This document shows, one piece after another, positions 55,007-64,000 of a DNA stretch of 64,000 bases. Within the stretch, counting starts at the first letter, position 1. Every line of letters starts with the position of its first letter. The stretch covers positions 2,731,001 to 2,795,000 of the forward strand of contig NZ_CM001023.1 in NCBI RefSeq assembly GCF_000166275.1, read 5' to 3'. Source of the stretch: Algoriphagus machipongonensis (GTDB lineage: Bacteria; Bacteroidota; Bacteroidia; Cytophagales; Cyclobacteriaceae). The notes under the pieces were generated by a model. The model was not told where the DNA came from, made no database searches, and was given only the letters and a program-made list of their open reading frames with translations. The translations under genes were made by a program, and so were the position numbers.

Positions 55007-57073
55007 TTAAAACTCCCTTAAGATGGAGAGCTTCTTCTTCAATTTATCGATCTCCTCTTCTGCTTTTTGAATCTTCACATCAAACTGGTCTTTCAACTTA
55101 TCCGCAGTCTTTGAAGCTGCAAAAAACTCCAAGTTGTTTTTCCAAAGTGTGATGTTGTTTTCCAAATCTGAGATCTGCTTGCGAATCCCATGCTCTTTCT
55201 TATTTAGAGTCCTGGTCGCATTTGGATCAGATTGAATTTTATTCAAATTAAGTCGGAATAGGAAGTCTTCTCTATCGAAATTCTCTGGATCAAGCTTTTC
55301 TAAATAGACATCTACTGCCTCTTTAAATTGAGCCTGAACCTCTTTCATACTTTTTCTAGGTACAAACCCGATTTCATTGAATTTACCCACGAGAGCTGTT
55401 AATTCTTCCTCTGAGGTAGACTCGGCACTAGCTGCTTCTTTGATTTCTTTGATGACAGCTTCCTTCTTCTCTAAATTCGCCTCAAACTCAGCATTGTTCT
55501 GTTTGTTTGCATTTCTTCTGTTGTCAAAGAAGGTATCACAAGCAGCCTTAAACTTCTTATAAAGGGAATCTCTCGTTTTCTCCGGTGTAGGACCTAATCG
55601 CTTCCAGTCTTGCTGCAATTTCACTAATTGATTTGCAGTGCTTTGCCAATCTGTGCTATCTTTTAATTCTTCAGCCTTTTGAATGAGTTCTTCAGCTTTA
55701 CCCTGGTTGGTCGCACGAATCTCATCAAGCTCTTTGAAAAATAAATTTTTATTATGGAAGAATTGCTTGAAAGCAGTCCAGAAAGATTTGTTAATCTCTT
55801 TTCCTGATTCACGAGGAACGGGTCCTATTTTTTCCCAAGCTTTCTGAATTTCAAGAATCTCCTTGGTTTTATTATTCCAGTCTTTGATTCTATCAGCCTT
55901 GAACTCGGTAAATGGCTCAAGCTTTTCTATCAAGCCTTCTTTCTCCACCTGATTCTTTTGGAATACTTCCTTCTGACTCTCGTAATACTCTTTTCTACGA
56001 TCATATACAGCGTCAGAAGCGGCTTTAAACCTTTGCCATAAAGCTTCCTGCTCTTCTCTCGGCACAGGGCCAATATGTTTGAATTCTTCGTGAAGCTCAT
56101 TCAATGCTTTAATGGCATCTTTGAGATCTTTGACATCTTTTAATGTCTCGGCTTTTTCACAAAGTTCAATTTTACTTTCTAAGTTTTTCTTACGATCAAG
56201 TTCTTTTAACTCAAAATAGATACTTCTATTATCATAGAATCTATCCATTAAGGCATTATAACTTGCCCATAAGCTTCTATTTTGAGAGGATGGTACTGGA
56301 CCAACAGATTTCCATTCTTCCTGAATGGCTTTGATGGCCCCCATACTTAACGTTGTCTCCTCTCCATCTACAAGCTCTCTCAATTTGTCAAGAAGCTCAT
56401 TTTTGGTTTGAAGATTCGTTTCTTTTTGCTTTTCAGCATCCTTTCGGATTGTATTTACTTGTTTTTTGAATTCGTAGTAATAGGTATTGAACTCTTTTTC
56501 CTCATCACTAGGTCTGAAGTCAAAATCATCTTCAGCACCGCCATCTTCCTTAAATTTGTCCAGAGCTTCTGCTCTTTCTTTTTGTACAAACTCATCAAAA
56601 GCTGATTTGATTTCAGCAATGAATTTATCCTTTTTAAGAACGTTCCCCTCTTTTGATTTTTCTTTAATTAATTGAAGAAGTTGCATTTTAGAAAGATCAG
56701 TAAGATCAATTTCTTCCTCATGATCTTCATGCTCCTCACTTTCGCTCTCCTCGTCTTCTTTGGCAGCTTCCTCCTCGGTTTCAGAATTTTCAGATTCCAC
56801 CACTTCAGATGTATCAGCTACAGGAGCAGCTTCTGCCTTTGGCGCTTCTTCTACTTCTGCCGGAGATTCAGTCTCCTCAGTCGGCTCAGATTCAGAGGCT
56901 TCTACCTCTTCCACCACCTTTTTAGAAGGCGTTTCTTCAGTGATACTTTCCTCTTCAGAGCTCTGCTCAGTGGATTCTACATTTAGTTCCTTTTCGTTAC
57001 TCTTTACCTCTTCGTTTTGTGAGGATTGAGTCACCTTGTCCTTGTCGGACAAATCATTACTTTTCTCAGTCAT
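55007..57073 (-). CDS. DUF349 repeat protein
   Basis: I start at ATG 57073 (688 residues); the frame is open 11 codons further. Residues about 1-130 are acidic, Ser/Glu-rich and probably disordered. The rest consists of repeated helical DUF349 units, each marked by a WKxxGPVPxxxxxxLWxxFKAAxDxxYDxR-type pattern, about five to six times, and ends in a coiled coil. DUF349 proteins are widespread in Bacteroidota and of unknown molecular function. No signal peptide, so cytoplasmic. Confidence 0.9.
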   Translation of the reverse strand: MTEKSNDLSDKDKVTQSSQNEEVKSNEKELNVESTEQSSEEESITEETPSKKVVEEVEASESEPTEETESPAEVEEAPKAEAAPVADTSEVVESENSETEEEAAKEDEESESEEHEDHEEEIDLTDLSKMQLLQLIKEKSKEGNVLKKDKFIAEIKSAFDEFVQKERAEALDKFKEDGGAEDDFDFRPSDEEKEFNTYYYEFKKQVNTIRKDAEKQKETNLQTKNELLDKLRELVDGEETTLSMGAIKAIQEEWKSVGPVPSSQNRSLWASYNALMDRFYDNRSIYFELKELDRKKNLESKIELCEKAETLKDVKDLKDAIKALNELHEEFKHIGPVPREEQEALWQRFKAASDAVYDRRKEYYESQKEVFQKNQVEKEGLIEKLEPFTEFKADRIKDWNNKTKEILEIQKAWEKIGPVPRESGKEINKSFWTAFKQFFHNKNLFFKELDEIRATNQGKAEELIQKAEELKDSTDWQSTANQLVKLQQDWKRLGPTPEKTRDSLYKKFKAACDTFFDNRRNANKQNNAEFEANLEKKEAVIKEIKEAASAESTSEEELTALVGKFNEIGFVPRKSMKEVQAQFKEAVDVYLEKLDPENFDREDFLFRLNLNKIQSDPNATRTLNKKEHGIRKQISDLENNITLWKNNLEFFAASKTADKLKDQFDVKIQKAEEEIDKLKKKLSILREF

Positions 57074-57121
57074 AAAAACAGTACTTATTCTAGGCAATAT
57101 GGGCAAAAGTAAGGATTTTGC

Positions 57122-57691
57122 CTAATTTAATCTTGGGTCCAAAGGATAATTTGCGATAACCTTAAACTCCCCTCCCATGTTTTTCAAAAGCTTTCTCCAA
57201 AGCTCTTCAGGAGTATATTCAAAAGTTTTGGGATCCACTTCCGTTCGGCATACAATCCAAGTCTTATCTTCTAACTCTTCTTCTAATTGATCTAAACCCC
57301 AACCACTATATCCAATAAAAAATCTAACTCTATCTGGGTTGATCAATCCTGTCTTCAATTTTTCTACCAACTGCTCATAATCTCCACCCCACCATAGATC
57401 TGTTCCAATCTGTATACTTCTTTCTAATTCTTTTTCTCCCGTGTAGATGTAATGAAGGGTGTTTTGCTCCACTGGGCCACCTACAAATACCTCTGCATCC
57501 AAAAAGTCAAGGCTCTCCACTAGCTCGCCCAACTTTAAAATGGAAGGTTTATTAATAACTAATCCAAAACTGCCCTCTTCATTGTGTTCACAAAGCATAA
57601 CTACCGACCTCACAAAGTTTTCATCTTGCAAAAACGGTTCTGAAATCAATAAATCTCCTGCCCTTGGTGTTATTTTATCATTTTGACTCAT
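57122..57691 (-). CDS. YqgE/AlgH family protein
   Basis: 189 residues. The family's N-terminal GDLLISEPFLQDENFVRSVV and central GSFGLVINKP and VFVGGPVEQNTLHYI are plainly present, as is the GYSGWGLDQLEEEL region. The fold is known, but the molecular role is not established. It reads divergently from pdxH and lies 48 bases after the start of the DUF349 gene on the same strand. Confidence 0.93.
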   Translation of the reverse strand: MSQNDKITPRAGDLLISEPFLQDENFVRSVVMLCEHNEEGSFGLVINKPSILKLGELVESLDFLDAEVFVGGPVEQNTLHYIYTGEKELERSIQIGTDLWWGGDYEQLVEKLKTGLINPDRVRFFIGYSGWGLDQLEEELEDKTWIVCRTEVDPKTFEYTPEELWRKLLKNMGGEFKVIANYPLDPRLN

Positions 57692-57794
57692 TAACTATCC
57701 CTTATTAATTAAAGGAAAAATATAGATCATAATTTTTTAAAATCAATAGGGATAGTACATTTATCCTGAAATTTTTACTGAAACACAGTTCCCT

Positions 57795-58430
57795 ATGAAT
57801 ATTTCAGCAATACGTAAAGACTACAGTCTCAAAACGCTAGAAATCAATACTTTAAAAGACAATCCTATCGATCAATTTCAATCTTGGTTGCAAGAGGCAA
57901 TTATTGCTGAAGTTGCAGAGGTAAACGCAATGACTCTTTCAACTTTAGGCTTAGATGGAATACCAAATGGAAGAATTGTTTTGCTAAAAGAGCTGGATCA
58001 GGGCTTTGTTTTCTTCACAAACTATAAAAGTGAGAAAGGAAAAGAAATCGCTCAAACGCCAAAAGGCTCTCTCACCTTTTTCTGGATAGAACTAGAACGA
58101 CAAGTAAGGATTAAAGGAAAGATCGAAAAAGTTTCAGCCGAGCTTTCAGACAAGTATTTCTTTTCTAGACCCGTGGAATCACAGATTGGAGCTTGGACTT
58201 CTCCACAAAGTCAGAAAATTCCTTCCAGTGAAGATTTACAAAACAGAAAGAAAGAAATAGAAAAGAAATTTGAACAAACACCACTAAGCAGACCTCCTCA
58301 TTGGGGAGGCTATAGACTGATCCCAAGTGCCGTTGAGTTTTGGCAGGGAAGACCTAGTAGACTCCATGATCGGGTGTTATACGAGAAGCAAAATGATGGT
58401 TCTTGGAAAAAATCTATCCTAGCCCCCTAA
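57795..58430 (+). CDS. pdxH: Pyridoxamine/pyridoxine 5'-phosphate oxidase
   Basis: 211 residues, usual length. FMN and PNP binding segments are visible: NGRIVLLKELDQGFVFFTNYKSEKG and, at the end, PPHWGGYRLIPSAVEFWQGRPSRLHDR with the family signature. It oxidises pyridoxine or pyridoxamine 5'-phosphate to pyridoxal 5'-phosphate in the cytoplasm. It ends exactly where the convergent bshB1 gene ends, with no base between the stop codons. Confidence 0.96.
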   Translation: MNISAIRKDYSLKTLEINTLKDNPIDQFQSWLQEAIIAEVAEVNAMTLSTLGLDGIPNGRIVLLKELDQGFVFFTNYKSEKGKEIAQTPKGSLTFFWIELERQVRIKGKIEKVSAELSDKYFFSRPVESQIGAWTSPQSQKIPSSEDLQNRKKEIEKKFEQTPLSRPPHWGGYRLIPSAVEFWQGRPSRLHDRVLYEKQNDGSWKKSILAP

Positions 58431-59150
58431 TTACTTCAGGTCAAATAAATCATTTACCCCTAAATACCTTTCAGCAGTAAAGCCTTCACCATAGGTTGCC
58501 ATAATTCTATGCCCAAATTCTCTTGACCTAGATTCTATAAATGGCAAAAACTCCGGATCGGAAATAAAACTTTTTGGTTCCTTGCTCTCAGGATCAAAAA
58601 ACTGAGATTTATAGGCCTTGATACTTTCCACTTTCTGCTCCCAAAAAGGGGTAATATCAACAATAAAATCAGGCTCTATGTAATTATTTTGAATGTAATG
58701 GTAGACAAACTTAGGTCTCCAAGGCTTTTGAGATACCCCATTATAGCTAGTTTCGATTTTTCTTAAACCACTCATAAAACAGGCTTTACTTGCCAAATCA
58801 GAGCCTTTTCCATGATCTGGATGCCTATCTCTTATTGCATTGGCAAGAACTATCTCTGGCTGGTATTTTCTAATAACCTCAATTAGTTTATGCTGATGCT
58901 CTTCGTCATTCTCGAAATAAATATCTTTAAAGCCCATATTTTCACGAGCTGAAAGTTTTAAAATTTCACCGGCCTTCTCCGCTTCCTGAAGTCTTAATTC
59001 TGGAGTTCCCCTGGTTCCCATTTCTCCTTGGGTGAGATCTACAATCCCTACTTTATACCCCTTCTCTATCTGAGATAAAATAGTACCTGCACAGCCTAAT
59101 TCCGCATCATCCGGGTGAGCAGCAATTACCAATACATCCAGTTTTGACAT
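58431..59150 (-). CDS. bshB1: Bacillithiol biosynthesis deacetylase BshB1
   Basis: 239 residues of the PIG-L/LmbE zinc deacetylase family. AAHPDDAELGCAG holds the first zinc ligands and RHPDHGKGS the later His residues; TQGEMGTRGTPELRLQEA is typical of BshB1. It removes acetyl from GlcNAc-malate during bacillithiol synthesis, the low-molecular-weight thiol of many Bacteroidota. It lies 19 bases after the start of the M23 gene on the same strand. Confidence 0.93.
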   Translation of the reverse strand: MSKLDVLVIAAHPDDAELGCAGTILSQIEKGYKVGIVDLTQGEMGTRGTPELRLQEAEKAGEILKLSARENMGFKDIYFENDEEHQHKLIEVIRKYQPEIVLANAIRDRHPDHGKGSDLASKACFMSGLRKIETSYNGVSQKPWRPKFVYHYIQNNYIEPDFIVDITPFWEQKVESIKAYKSQFFDPESKEPKSFISDPEFLPFIESRSREFGHRIMATYGEGFTAERYLGVNDLFDLK

Positions 59151-59169
59151 TTTAAATTTTTATTAAAGA

Positions 59170-60213
59170 TTATCTTACTCTTAGATTTTGACCAATCCTC
59201 AAAATACTACGAGTGGAAATTCCATTTAGTCTTGTGAGTGTACTTACAGAAACACCGTATTTTCTAGCGATTGAACCCAGGTTTTCTCCTCTTTTAACTC
59301 TATGGTAAGCAGCGGTTCTTGCCTTCACCACATGTGCAAAAGTATTGGGAGTTATTAAATAATTAGGGCCCACAATTTTCTCTTCATCAAAATCGTAAAC
59401 ATCCTGAGCATCAAAAGGTAATCCTCGGTATCTCAATTCATAATGAAGATGGGATCCCGTACTTCTTCCCGTACTACCTCCTTTGGCAATAAGGTCTCCC
59501 GCTTTAACTTCCTGCCCTACATCTACTAAGAACTTTGACAAATGACCATAGAGTGTCTCTAAACCATTTTTATGGCGGACTACCAAATAATAACCATAGC
59601 CATAGCGATCATAGGATCTGACACGAACGATCCCATCAAAGCCACTATAAACAGGGTCTCCGGTAACTAAATCAAGGTCAGTTCCATAGTGCCATCTCCC
59701 CCATCTAGATCCAAAAGTAGAGGTAACGGGAGTCTTGCTAAGAGGCATTTTCCATTCGTAACCGAAAAATGGATCATACAGTCGGATGTTTACCGAATCC
59801 TGAAAGGTTTTGGGATCAAAATTATAAATATCAATTTTCTTACTATCCCAACTTGAAAAGTATTCGTAAGCAGTAATCCAGATGCTATCGATCTGAACTT
59901 GTTCAGAAACCTTGATTAATTGATTTGTTGGTGCCCAAATCATGACATTAGGGTCTTCACTAACAATCGAACGCACCTTTCCCAAGTTCACATTATTTTC
60001 GAAAATAATGGAATCAGTAATGGTGGAAAGGGTCCTTAAATAAGACTGTTGATCAAACCCTCTTAGTTCGATATTTTTCCGCTCCTGAGTTTCAGTAGCT
60101 GGAGTAGTTGATTTATTTTTCTTAATAATCTTAGGAAAAACTTGAGCATTGGCTTCTGTAAAACCAATGCTCAAAATTAGTCCTAAAAATATTTTTAGAA
60201 TGAAAGACCTCAT
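59170..60213 (-). CDS. M23 family metallopeptidase with C-terminal LysM
   Basis: 347 residues with a signal peptide ending ANAQ. The M23 (LytM) domain at about 160-275 has the zinc ligands in HYGTDLDL and HLHYE, both intact. A LysM peptidoglycan-binding repeat (YHRVKRGENLGSIARKYGVS) follows. It probably cuts peptidoglycan cross-links in the periplasm during growth or division. It lies 9 bases after the trxB start-side neighbour, in one minus-strand run with trxB and bshB1. Confidence 0.92.
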   Translation of the reverse strand: MRSFILKIFLGLILSIGFTEANAQVFPKIIKKNKSTTPATETQERKNIELRGFDQQSYLRTLSTITDSIIFENNVNLGKVRSIVSEDPNVMIWAPTNQLIKVSEQVQIDSIWITAYEYFSSWDSKKIDIYNFDPKTFQDSVNIRLYDPFFGYEWKMPLSKTPVTSTFGSRWGRWHYGTDLDLVTGDPVYSGFDGIVRVRSYDRYGYGYYLVVRHKNGLETLYGHLSKFLVDVGQEVKAGDLIAKGGSTGRSTGSHLHYELRYRGLPFDAQDVYDFDEEKIVGPNYLITPNTFAHVVKARTAAYHRVKRGENLGSIARKYGVSVSTLTRLNGISTRSILRIGQNLRVR

Positions 60214-60222
60214 GAATTAGGT

Positions 60223-61167
60223 TTATGTATTCTCTATTTCCGCCAAATAGCGTTCAGCATCCAAAGCAGCCATACATCCCGTTCCAGCAGCTGTAACTGC
60301 TTGTCTATAAACATGATCTTGGGCATCGCCACAGGCAAAAACACCCTCGATATTTGTTTTAGAAGATCCTGGGATCGTTTTGATATACCCGGAAGCATCC
60401 ATATGGATAAAGTCCTTGAATATCTCAGTATTTGGTTGATGTCCAATAGCAACAAAGAAGCCAGAAATTGCTAATTCTGATTTTTCTCCAGTTTTATTGT
60501 TAAGAATTCTTACACCGCTTACTTCTTCTTCTCCTAAAATCTCATCCGTCTCTGTATTCCAAAGGATTTCAATCTTAGGGTTATTCATTACACGTTTTTG
60601 CATGATTTGAGATGCCCTCATTTCATCTCTTCTGATAAACATGTAAACTTTGCTACAAATATTTGCCAAATAAGACGCTTCCTCACAGGCAGTATCACCA
60701 GCTCCAACAATCGCAACTTCCTGATTTCTAAAGAAAAATCCGTCACAAACTGCACAAGCTGATACACCTTTACCGTTTAATCTCTCCTCACTTTCTAATC
60801 CTAACCATTTGGCAGAAGCACCTGTAGAAATAATCACAGTTTCAGCATGAATGGTTACTTGATCATCCACAGTCACCACTTTTGGAGATGCATTAAAATC
60901 AACCTTCGTCACCATCCCATACCTCACTTGAGTTCCAAATCGTTCAGCCTGATTTTTGAAATCTTCCATCATCTGCGGCCCCATCACTCCATCAGGATAG
61001 CCTGGATAATTCTCAACGTCGTTCGTAATGGTCAATTGCCCACCAGGTTGGCCACCTGTATACAACACTGGGGATAAACCTGCTCTTGAGGCATAAATCG
61101 CAGCAGTATATCCTGCCGGTCCGGACCCAACAATCAGTACACGGACTTTTTCAATCTCTTGATTCAT
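60223..61167 (-). CDS. trxB: Thioredoxin-disulfide reductase
   Basis: 314 residues. FAD-binding GSGPAGYTAAIYAS is at the N-terminus, the redox pair is C138-A-V-C141-D, and the NADPH-binding GAGDTACEEASYL follows. The C-terminal FACGDAQDHVYRQAVTAAGTGC closes the FAD domain. It reduces thioredoxin with NADPH in the cytoplasm; some relatives in bacillithiol-using bacteria reduce bacillithiol disulfide instead, but the text is closer to classical TrxB. Confidence 0.95.
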   Translation of the reverse strand: MNQEIEKVRVLIVGSGPAGYTAAIYASRAGLSPVLYTGGQPGGQLTITNDVENYPGYPDGVMGPQMMEDFKNQAERFGTQVRYGMVTKVDFNASPKVVTVDDQVTIHAETVIISTGASAKWLGLESEERLNGKGVSACAVCDGFFFRNQEVAIVGAGDTACEEASYLANICSKVYMFIRRDEMRASQIMQKRVMNNPKIEILWNTETDEILGEEEVSGVRILNNKTGEKSELAISGFFVAIGHQPNTEIFKDFIHMDASGYIKTIPGSSKTNIEGVFACGDAQDHVYRQAVTAAGTGCMAALDAERYLAEIENT

Positions 61168-61318
61168 TAATAGCTTGTATTAAATCGTTTAAATTTTATC
61201 AATTATGATGGGTAAACAAAACCTCCCTATGTTAAAATTCCCAAAGAGGAAAATAGGGTGAAAAACTTCTCATATCTCCATGCTGCAAAGGATACATCCA
61301 AGAAATTTCTTATATAAA

Positions 61319-61340
61319 AAAGGGGCTAAAAGCCCCTCTT
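61319..61340 (-). terminator. Rho-independent terminator of rpoD
   Basis: A 7-bp GC-rich stem (61321-61327 with 61331-61337, 3-base loop) is followed by a T-run on the minus strand, 17 bases after the rpoD stop. Confidence 0.85.
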
Positions 61341-61354
61341 TATGTTTTTGACTT

Positions 61355-62218
61355 TTATCCCAAATAGGGCTTCAAGGTCTTGCTTCTTGAAGTGTGTCTA
61401 AGTCTTCGTATTGCTTTTTCTTTGATCTGCCTTACTCTTTCCCGAGTTAAATTGAACTTCTCTCCAATTTCCTCAAGAGTCATAGCATGCTCTCCATTTA
61501 AACCGAAGTAAAGTGTAATTACATCAGCTTCACGTTGAGTCAAAGTGGACAATGCACGCTGCACCTCTTTACGAAGTGAATCGTTCATCAATCCATCATC
61601 TGGTTTTTCGTCTCCATCATTTTCCAAAACATCCAAAAGGCTATTTTCTTCACCTTGGACAAATGGAGCATCCATGGAAACGTGACGACCAGAAATTTTC
61701 ATAGTATCCACCACCTCGTTGGCAGTTACTTCCAAAACCTCAGCTAATTCTTCCGGAGAAGGTTCTCTTTCGAATCTTTGCTCCAGCTCGCTGAAAGTTT
61801 TACTGATTTTGTTCAAAGAACCAACTCTGTTCAAAGGCAAACGAACAATTCTAGATTGCTCTGCCAAAGCTTGCAGGATAGATTGTCTAATCCACCAAAC
61901 AGCATATGAAATGAATTTGAAACCACGAGTTTCATCGAATCTCTGTGCAGCTTTGATCAAACCTAAGTTTCCTTCGTTGATCAAATCACCTAAGGAAAGA
62001 CCTTGGTTTTGATATTGCTTTGCAACAGAAACGACAAATCGAAGGTTGGCTTTGGTTAATTTTTCCAAAGCTAGTTGGTCACCTTCTCTGATTCTTTTGG
62101 CCAGAACTACCTCTTCATCTGCTGTTAACAGGTCTACCTTCCCAATTTCCTGGAGATATTTATCCAGTGACTGGCTTTCTCTGTTGGTAATCTGTTTGCT
62201 AATTTTTAGCTGCCTCAT
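61355..62218 (-). CDS. rpoD: Primary sigma-70 factor, RpoD/SigA family (short Bacteroidota type)
   Basis: 287 residues, the typical size of the Bacteroidota primary sigma factor, which lacks a long region 1.1. Region 1.2 ([19 protein letters not shown]), region 2 ([20 protein letters not shown] and [10 protein letters not shown], melting the -7 element), region 3 and region 4 ([22 protein letters not shown] helix-turn-helix) are all visible. It directs housekeeping transcription from -33 TTG / -7 TAnnTTTG promoters. Confidence 0.95.
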   Translation of the reverse strand: MRQLKISKQITNRESQSLDKYLQEIGKVDLLTADEEVVLAKRIREGDQLALEKLTKANLRFVVSVAKQYQNQGLSLGDLINEGNLGLIKAAQRFDETRGFKFISYAVWWIRQSILQALAEQSRIVRLPLNRVGSLNKISKTFSELEQRFEREPSPEELAEVLEVTANEVVDTMKISGRHVSMDAPFVQGEENSLLDVLENDGDEKPDDGLMNDSLRKEVQRALSTLTQREADVITLYFGLNGEHAMTLEEIGEKFNLTRERVRQIKEKAIRRLRHTSRSKTLKPYLG

Positions 62219-62288
62219 TCAGGATTATGATTTGTGAATTTTAATTTAGTTGTATTCGTTAAAATAATCAATTACTGGATTAACCTAG

Positions 62289-64000
62289 TTATTTTGACTC
62301 AGGTTTTTCCGGTTTTGGCAATAAAGCCTTTCTAGAAAGCTTGAATTTACCAGTCTTTTTATCGATATCGATCAATTTAACCATAATTTCTTCTCCTGGC
62401 TCAAGTACACCGTCCATGCTCTCTACACGTTCCCACTTAATCTCGGAGATATGTAGTAAACCATCTTTACCCGGCATAAATTCCACAAATGCACCAAAAG
62501 GTTGAATATTTTTCACTTTACCTGTGTAAGTCTCTCCGATTTCAGGCTGAGCAACAATCGCTTTTATCCTTGAAATCGCTGCATCCATATTGTCTTGGTT
62601 AGCAGAGAATACACTGATTTTACCTTGATTATCCACTTCTTCAATCACAATCGTAGTGGAAGTATCTTTCTGAATTTCTTGAATTACTTTTCCACCTGGG
62701 CCGATCACTGCACCGATCAACTCTTTTGGAATCATCATCATGAAGGATCTTGGCGTATGAGGCTTCAATTCAGTTTTTGGAGCTGCCAAAGTTTTGGTGA
62801 TCTCATCCAAAATATGAAGTCTACCCTCTTTTGCCTGAAGCAATGCTTCCTTCAAAACAGAATAATCCAGTCCTTCTACTTTCAAGTCCATTTGACAAGC
62901 GGTAATACCTTGAGAAGTACCAGTCACTTTAAAGTCCATATCACCCAAGTGATCCTCGTCACCAAGGATATCAGATAAAATAGAATATTTTCCAGTGTTA
63001 GCATCAGAAATCATTCCCATTGCAATACCGGTCACAGCAGATTTGATTTGAATCCCTGCATCCATCATTGCTAATGAACCTGCACAAACTGTTGCCATGG
63101 AAGATGAACCATTTGATTCCAATATATCAGAAACGATACGGATGGTGTATGGGTTCTCTTCTGCTGGTGGAAGCACTTTTTTCAATGCTCTCATCGCTAG
63201 GTTACCATGTCCAACCTCTCTTCTACCTGGACCTCTATTTGGCTTAACTTCACCTGTGGAAAATCCTGGGAAGTTATAATGTAAGTAGAACTTGTTATAA
63301 CCAGAAATTGTTGCACCATCTACCATCATTTCATCCATCTTAGTACCCAATGTACAAGTGGTTAATGATTGAGTTTCACCTCTAGTAAATACTGCAGATC
63401 CATGAGCTGAAGGCAAATAATCAACGACAGACCAGATAGGTCTTACTTCGTTCAATTTTCTACCATCCAATCTTTTCTTCTCATCCAATGTCAAATTTCT
63501 AGCAGCTTCCTTGTGGATTTTGCTGAAATAAGGACCGATTAGGCTAGCTTCATACTCATGCTCTTCGCCTAAACTTTCTACAAACTCATCTTTGATTTCT
63601 TTGATTAAAGCAGAACGCTCAGATTTATTTGCAATTTGCTTGCTTACAGATGCATAAAGTTTGTCATAAACTTCAGCTTTCATTTTATCGAAAAGTGCTG
63701 GATCAGACTTTTCGTGAGTATATTCTCTCTTTACTTCTTTACCAACAAGCTTGGTCAATTCAATTTGAGCTTGGCAATGTCTCTTGATTTCTTCATGAGC
63801 AAATTGCATTGCTTCAAGCATTTCTTCTTCCTGAATTTCGTCTGCTTCACCTTCTACCATCAAAATGAAGTCAAGTGAACCTGCAACGATAAATTCTAAA
63901 GAAGCCTTCTCCAATTCTGTTGGAGTTGGGTTAATTTTCAATTTCCCATCGATTTTCGCTACACGAACTTCAGAAATAGGACCATTGAAAGGGATATCAG
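62289..64000 (-). CDS. pnp: Polynucleotide phosphorylase, N-terminus beyond the window
   Basis: The frame stays open to the right edge, and the text [20 protein letters not shown] there matches a PNPase N-terminal region, so only the first part is missing. Visible are the helical middle, the second RNase PH domain ([33 protein letters not shown]), a KH domain ([13 protein letters not shown]) and a C-terminal S1 domain ([28 protein letters not shown]). It degrades RNA 3' to 5' with phosphate and forms part of the degradosome. Confidence 0.96.
   Translation of the reverse strand, partial: DIPFNGPISEVRVAKIDGKLKINPTPTELEKASLEFIVAGSLDFILMVEGEADEIQEEEMLEAMQFAHEEIKRHCQAQIELTKLVGKEVKREYTHEKSDPALFDKMKAEVYDKLYASVSKQIANKSERSALIKEIKDEFVESLGEEHEYEASLIGPYFSKIHKEAARNLTLDEKKRLDGRKLNEVRPIWSVVDYLPSAHGSAVFTRGETQSLTTCTLGTKMDEMMVDGATISGYNKFYLHYNFPGFSTGEVKPNRGPGRREVGHGNLAMRALKKVLPPAEENPYTIRIVSDILESNGSSSMATVCAGSLAMMDAGIQIKSAVTGIAMGMISDANTGKYSILSDILGDEDHLGDMDFKVTGTSQGITACQMDLKVEGLDYSVLKEALLQAKEGRLHILDEITKTLAAPKTELKPHTPRSFMMMIPKELIGAVIGPGGKVIQEIQKDTSTTIVIEEVDNQGKISVFSANQDNMDAAISRIKAIVAQPEIGETYTGKVKNIQPFGAFVEFMPGKDGLLHISEIKWERVESMDGVLEPGEEIMVKLIDIDKKTGKFKLSRKALLPKPEKPESK

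Noticed and set aside
56672..56986. Plus-strand open frames opposite the acidic N-terminus of the DUF349 protein
   Set aside because: Low-complexity Glu-rich codons make long antisense frames; these are artefacts of composition.

Overview
The window looks like chromosomal DNA of a low-GC Bacteroidota bacterium, most likely of the Cyclobacteriaceae/Algoriphagus type. The signs are a 287-residue primary sigma factor, a DUF349 protein, BshB1 of bacillithiol synthesis, LytTR two-component systems, a TonB-dependent receptor with a carboxypeptidase-regulatory-like N-terminus, many small lipoproteins and almost no Shine-Dalgarno sequences. The taxon is inferred from gene content only.

Layout. 1-7.7 kb: the tail of a xanthine-dehydrogenase-type molybdoenzyme, an M13 metallopeptidase, an unusual secreted alpha-galactosidase-like hydrolase, and a membrane-anchored LytTR regulator with a membrane protein. 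7.8-18.4 kb: mostly housekeeping and hypothetical genes (SDR, glnS, two zinc metalloproteases, a GH3-family protein, a TauE-like permease, greB), with a pair of 181-bp intergenic repeats. 18.8-36.3 kb: a compact nonribosomal peptide gene cluster. 36.4-42.8 kb: a DASS transporter, a LytS/LytR pair split by an S41 peptidase, and an AraC regulator. 43-53.2 kb: a catabolic group with two large PVC-type beta-propeller proteins (one ending in a cupredoxin, one in cytochrome c plus a discoidin-like domain), a sugar epimerase-like protein, a Gfo/Idh/MocA oxidoreductase, a cytochrome c lipoprotein and an SGNH hydrolase. 53.3-54.9 kb: four tandem GIY-YIG nuclease copies beside a tRNA-Thr gene. 55-64 kb: conserved core genes (DUF349, yqgE, pdxH, bshB1, an M23 peptidase, trxB, rpoD, pnp).

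The peptide cluster is the main discovery candidate. The minus-strand arm (HupE/UreJ-like permease, C-A-T-TE synthetase, phosphopantetheinyl transferase) and the plus-strand arm (ornithine-cyclodeaminase-like enzyme, TonB receptor, acyl-CoA-dehydrogenase-like flavoprotein, stand-alone A domain, EctD-like dioxygenase, free carrier protein, second synthetase) diverge from about 25.0 kb. The enzyme set fits a proline-derived pyrrole or pyrroline starter built on the free carrier. The second synthetase has an asparagine-type specificity code, and its adenylation domain is interrupted by a complete zinc-ribbon plus PP-loop ATPase domain of the N-acetyl sugar amidotransferase/thiolation type. The other synthetase has a histidine-like code, a second carrier domain that has lost its serine, and a thioesterase. 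A His-containing product, a TonB receptor and a HupE-type permease together suggest a small metallophore; this is inference.

The second candidate is the GIY-YIG array. Units of exactly 407 bp each contain a GIY-YIG gene, a strong hairpin and a remnant of the 3' half of the adjacent tRNA-Thr. The remnant starts in the anticodon loop and is interrupted in the T-arm by a palindromic insert.
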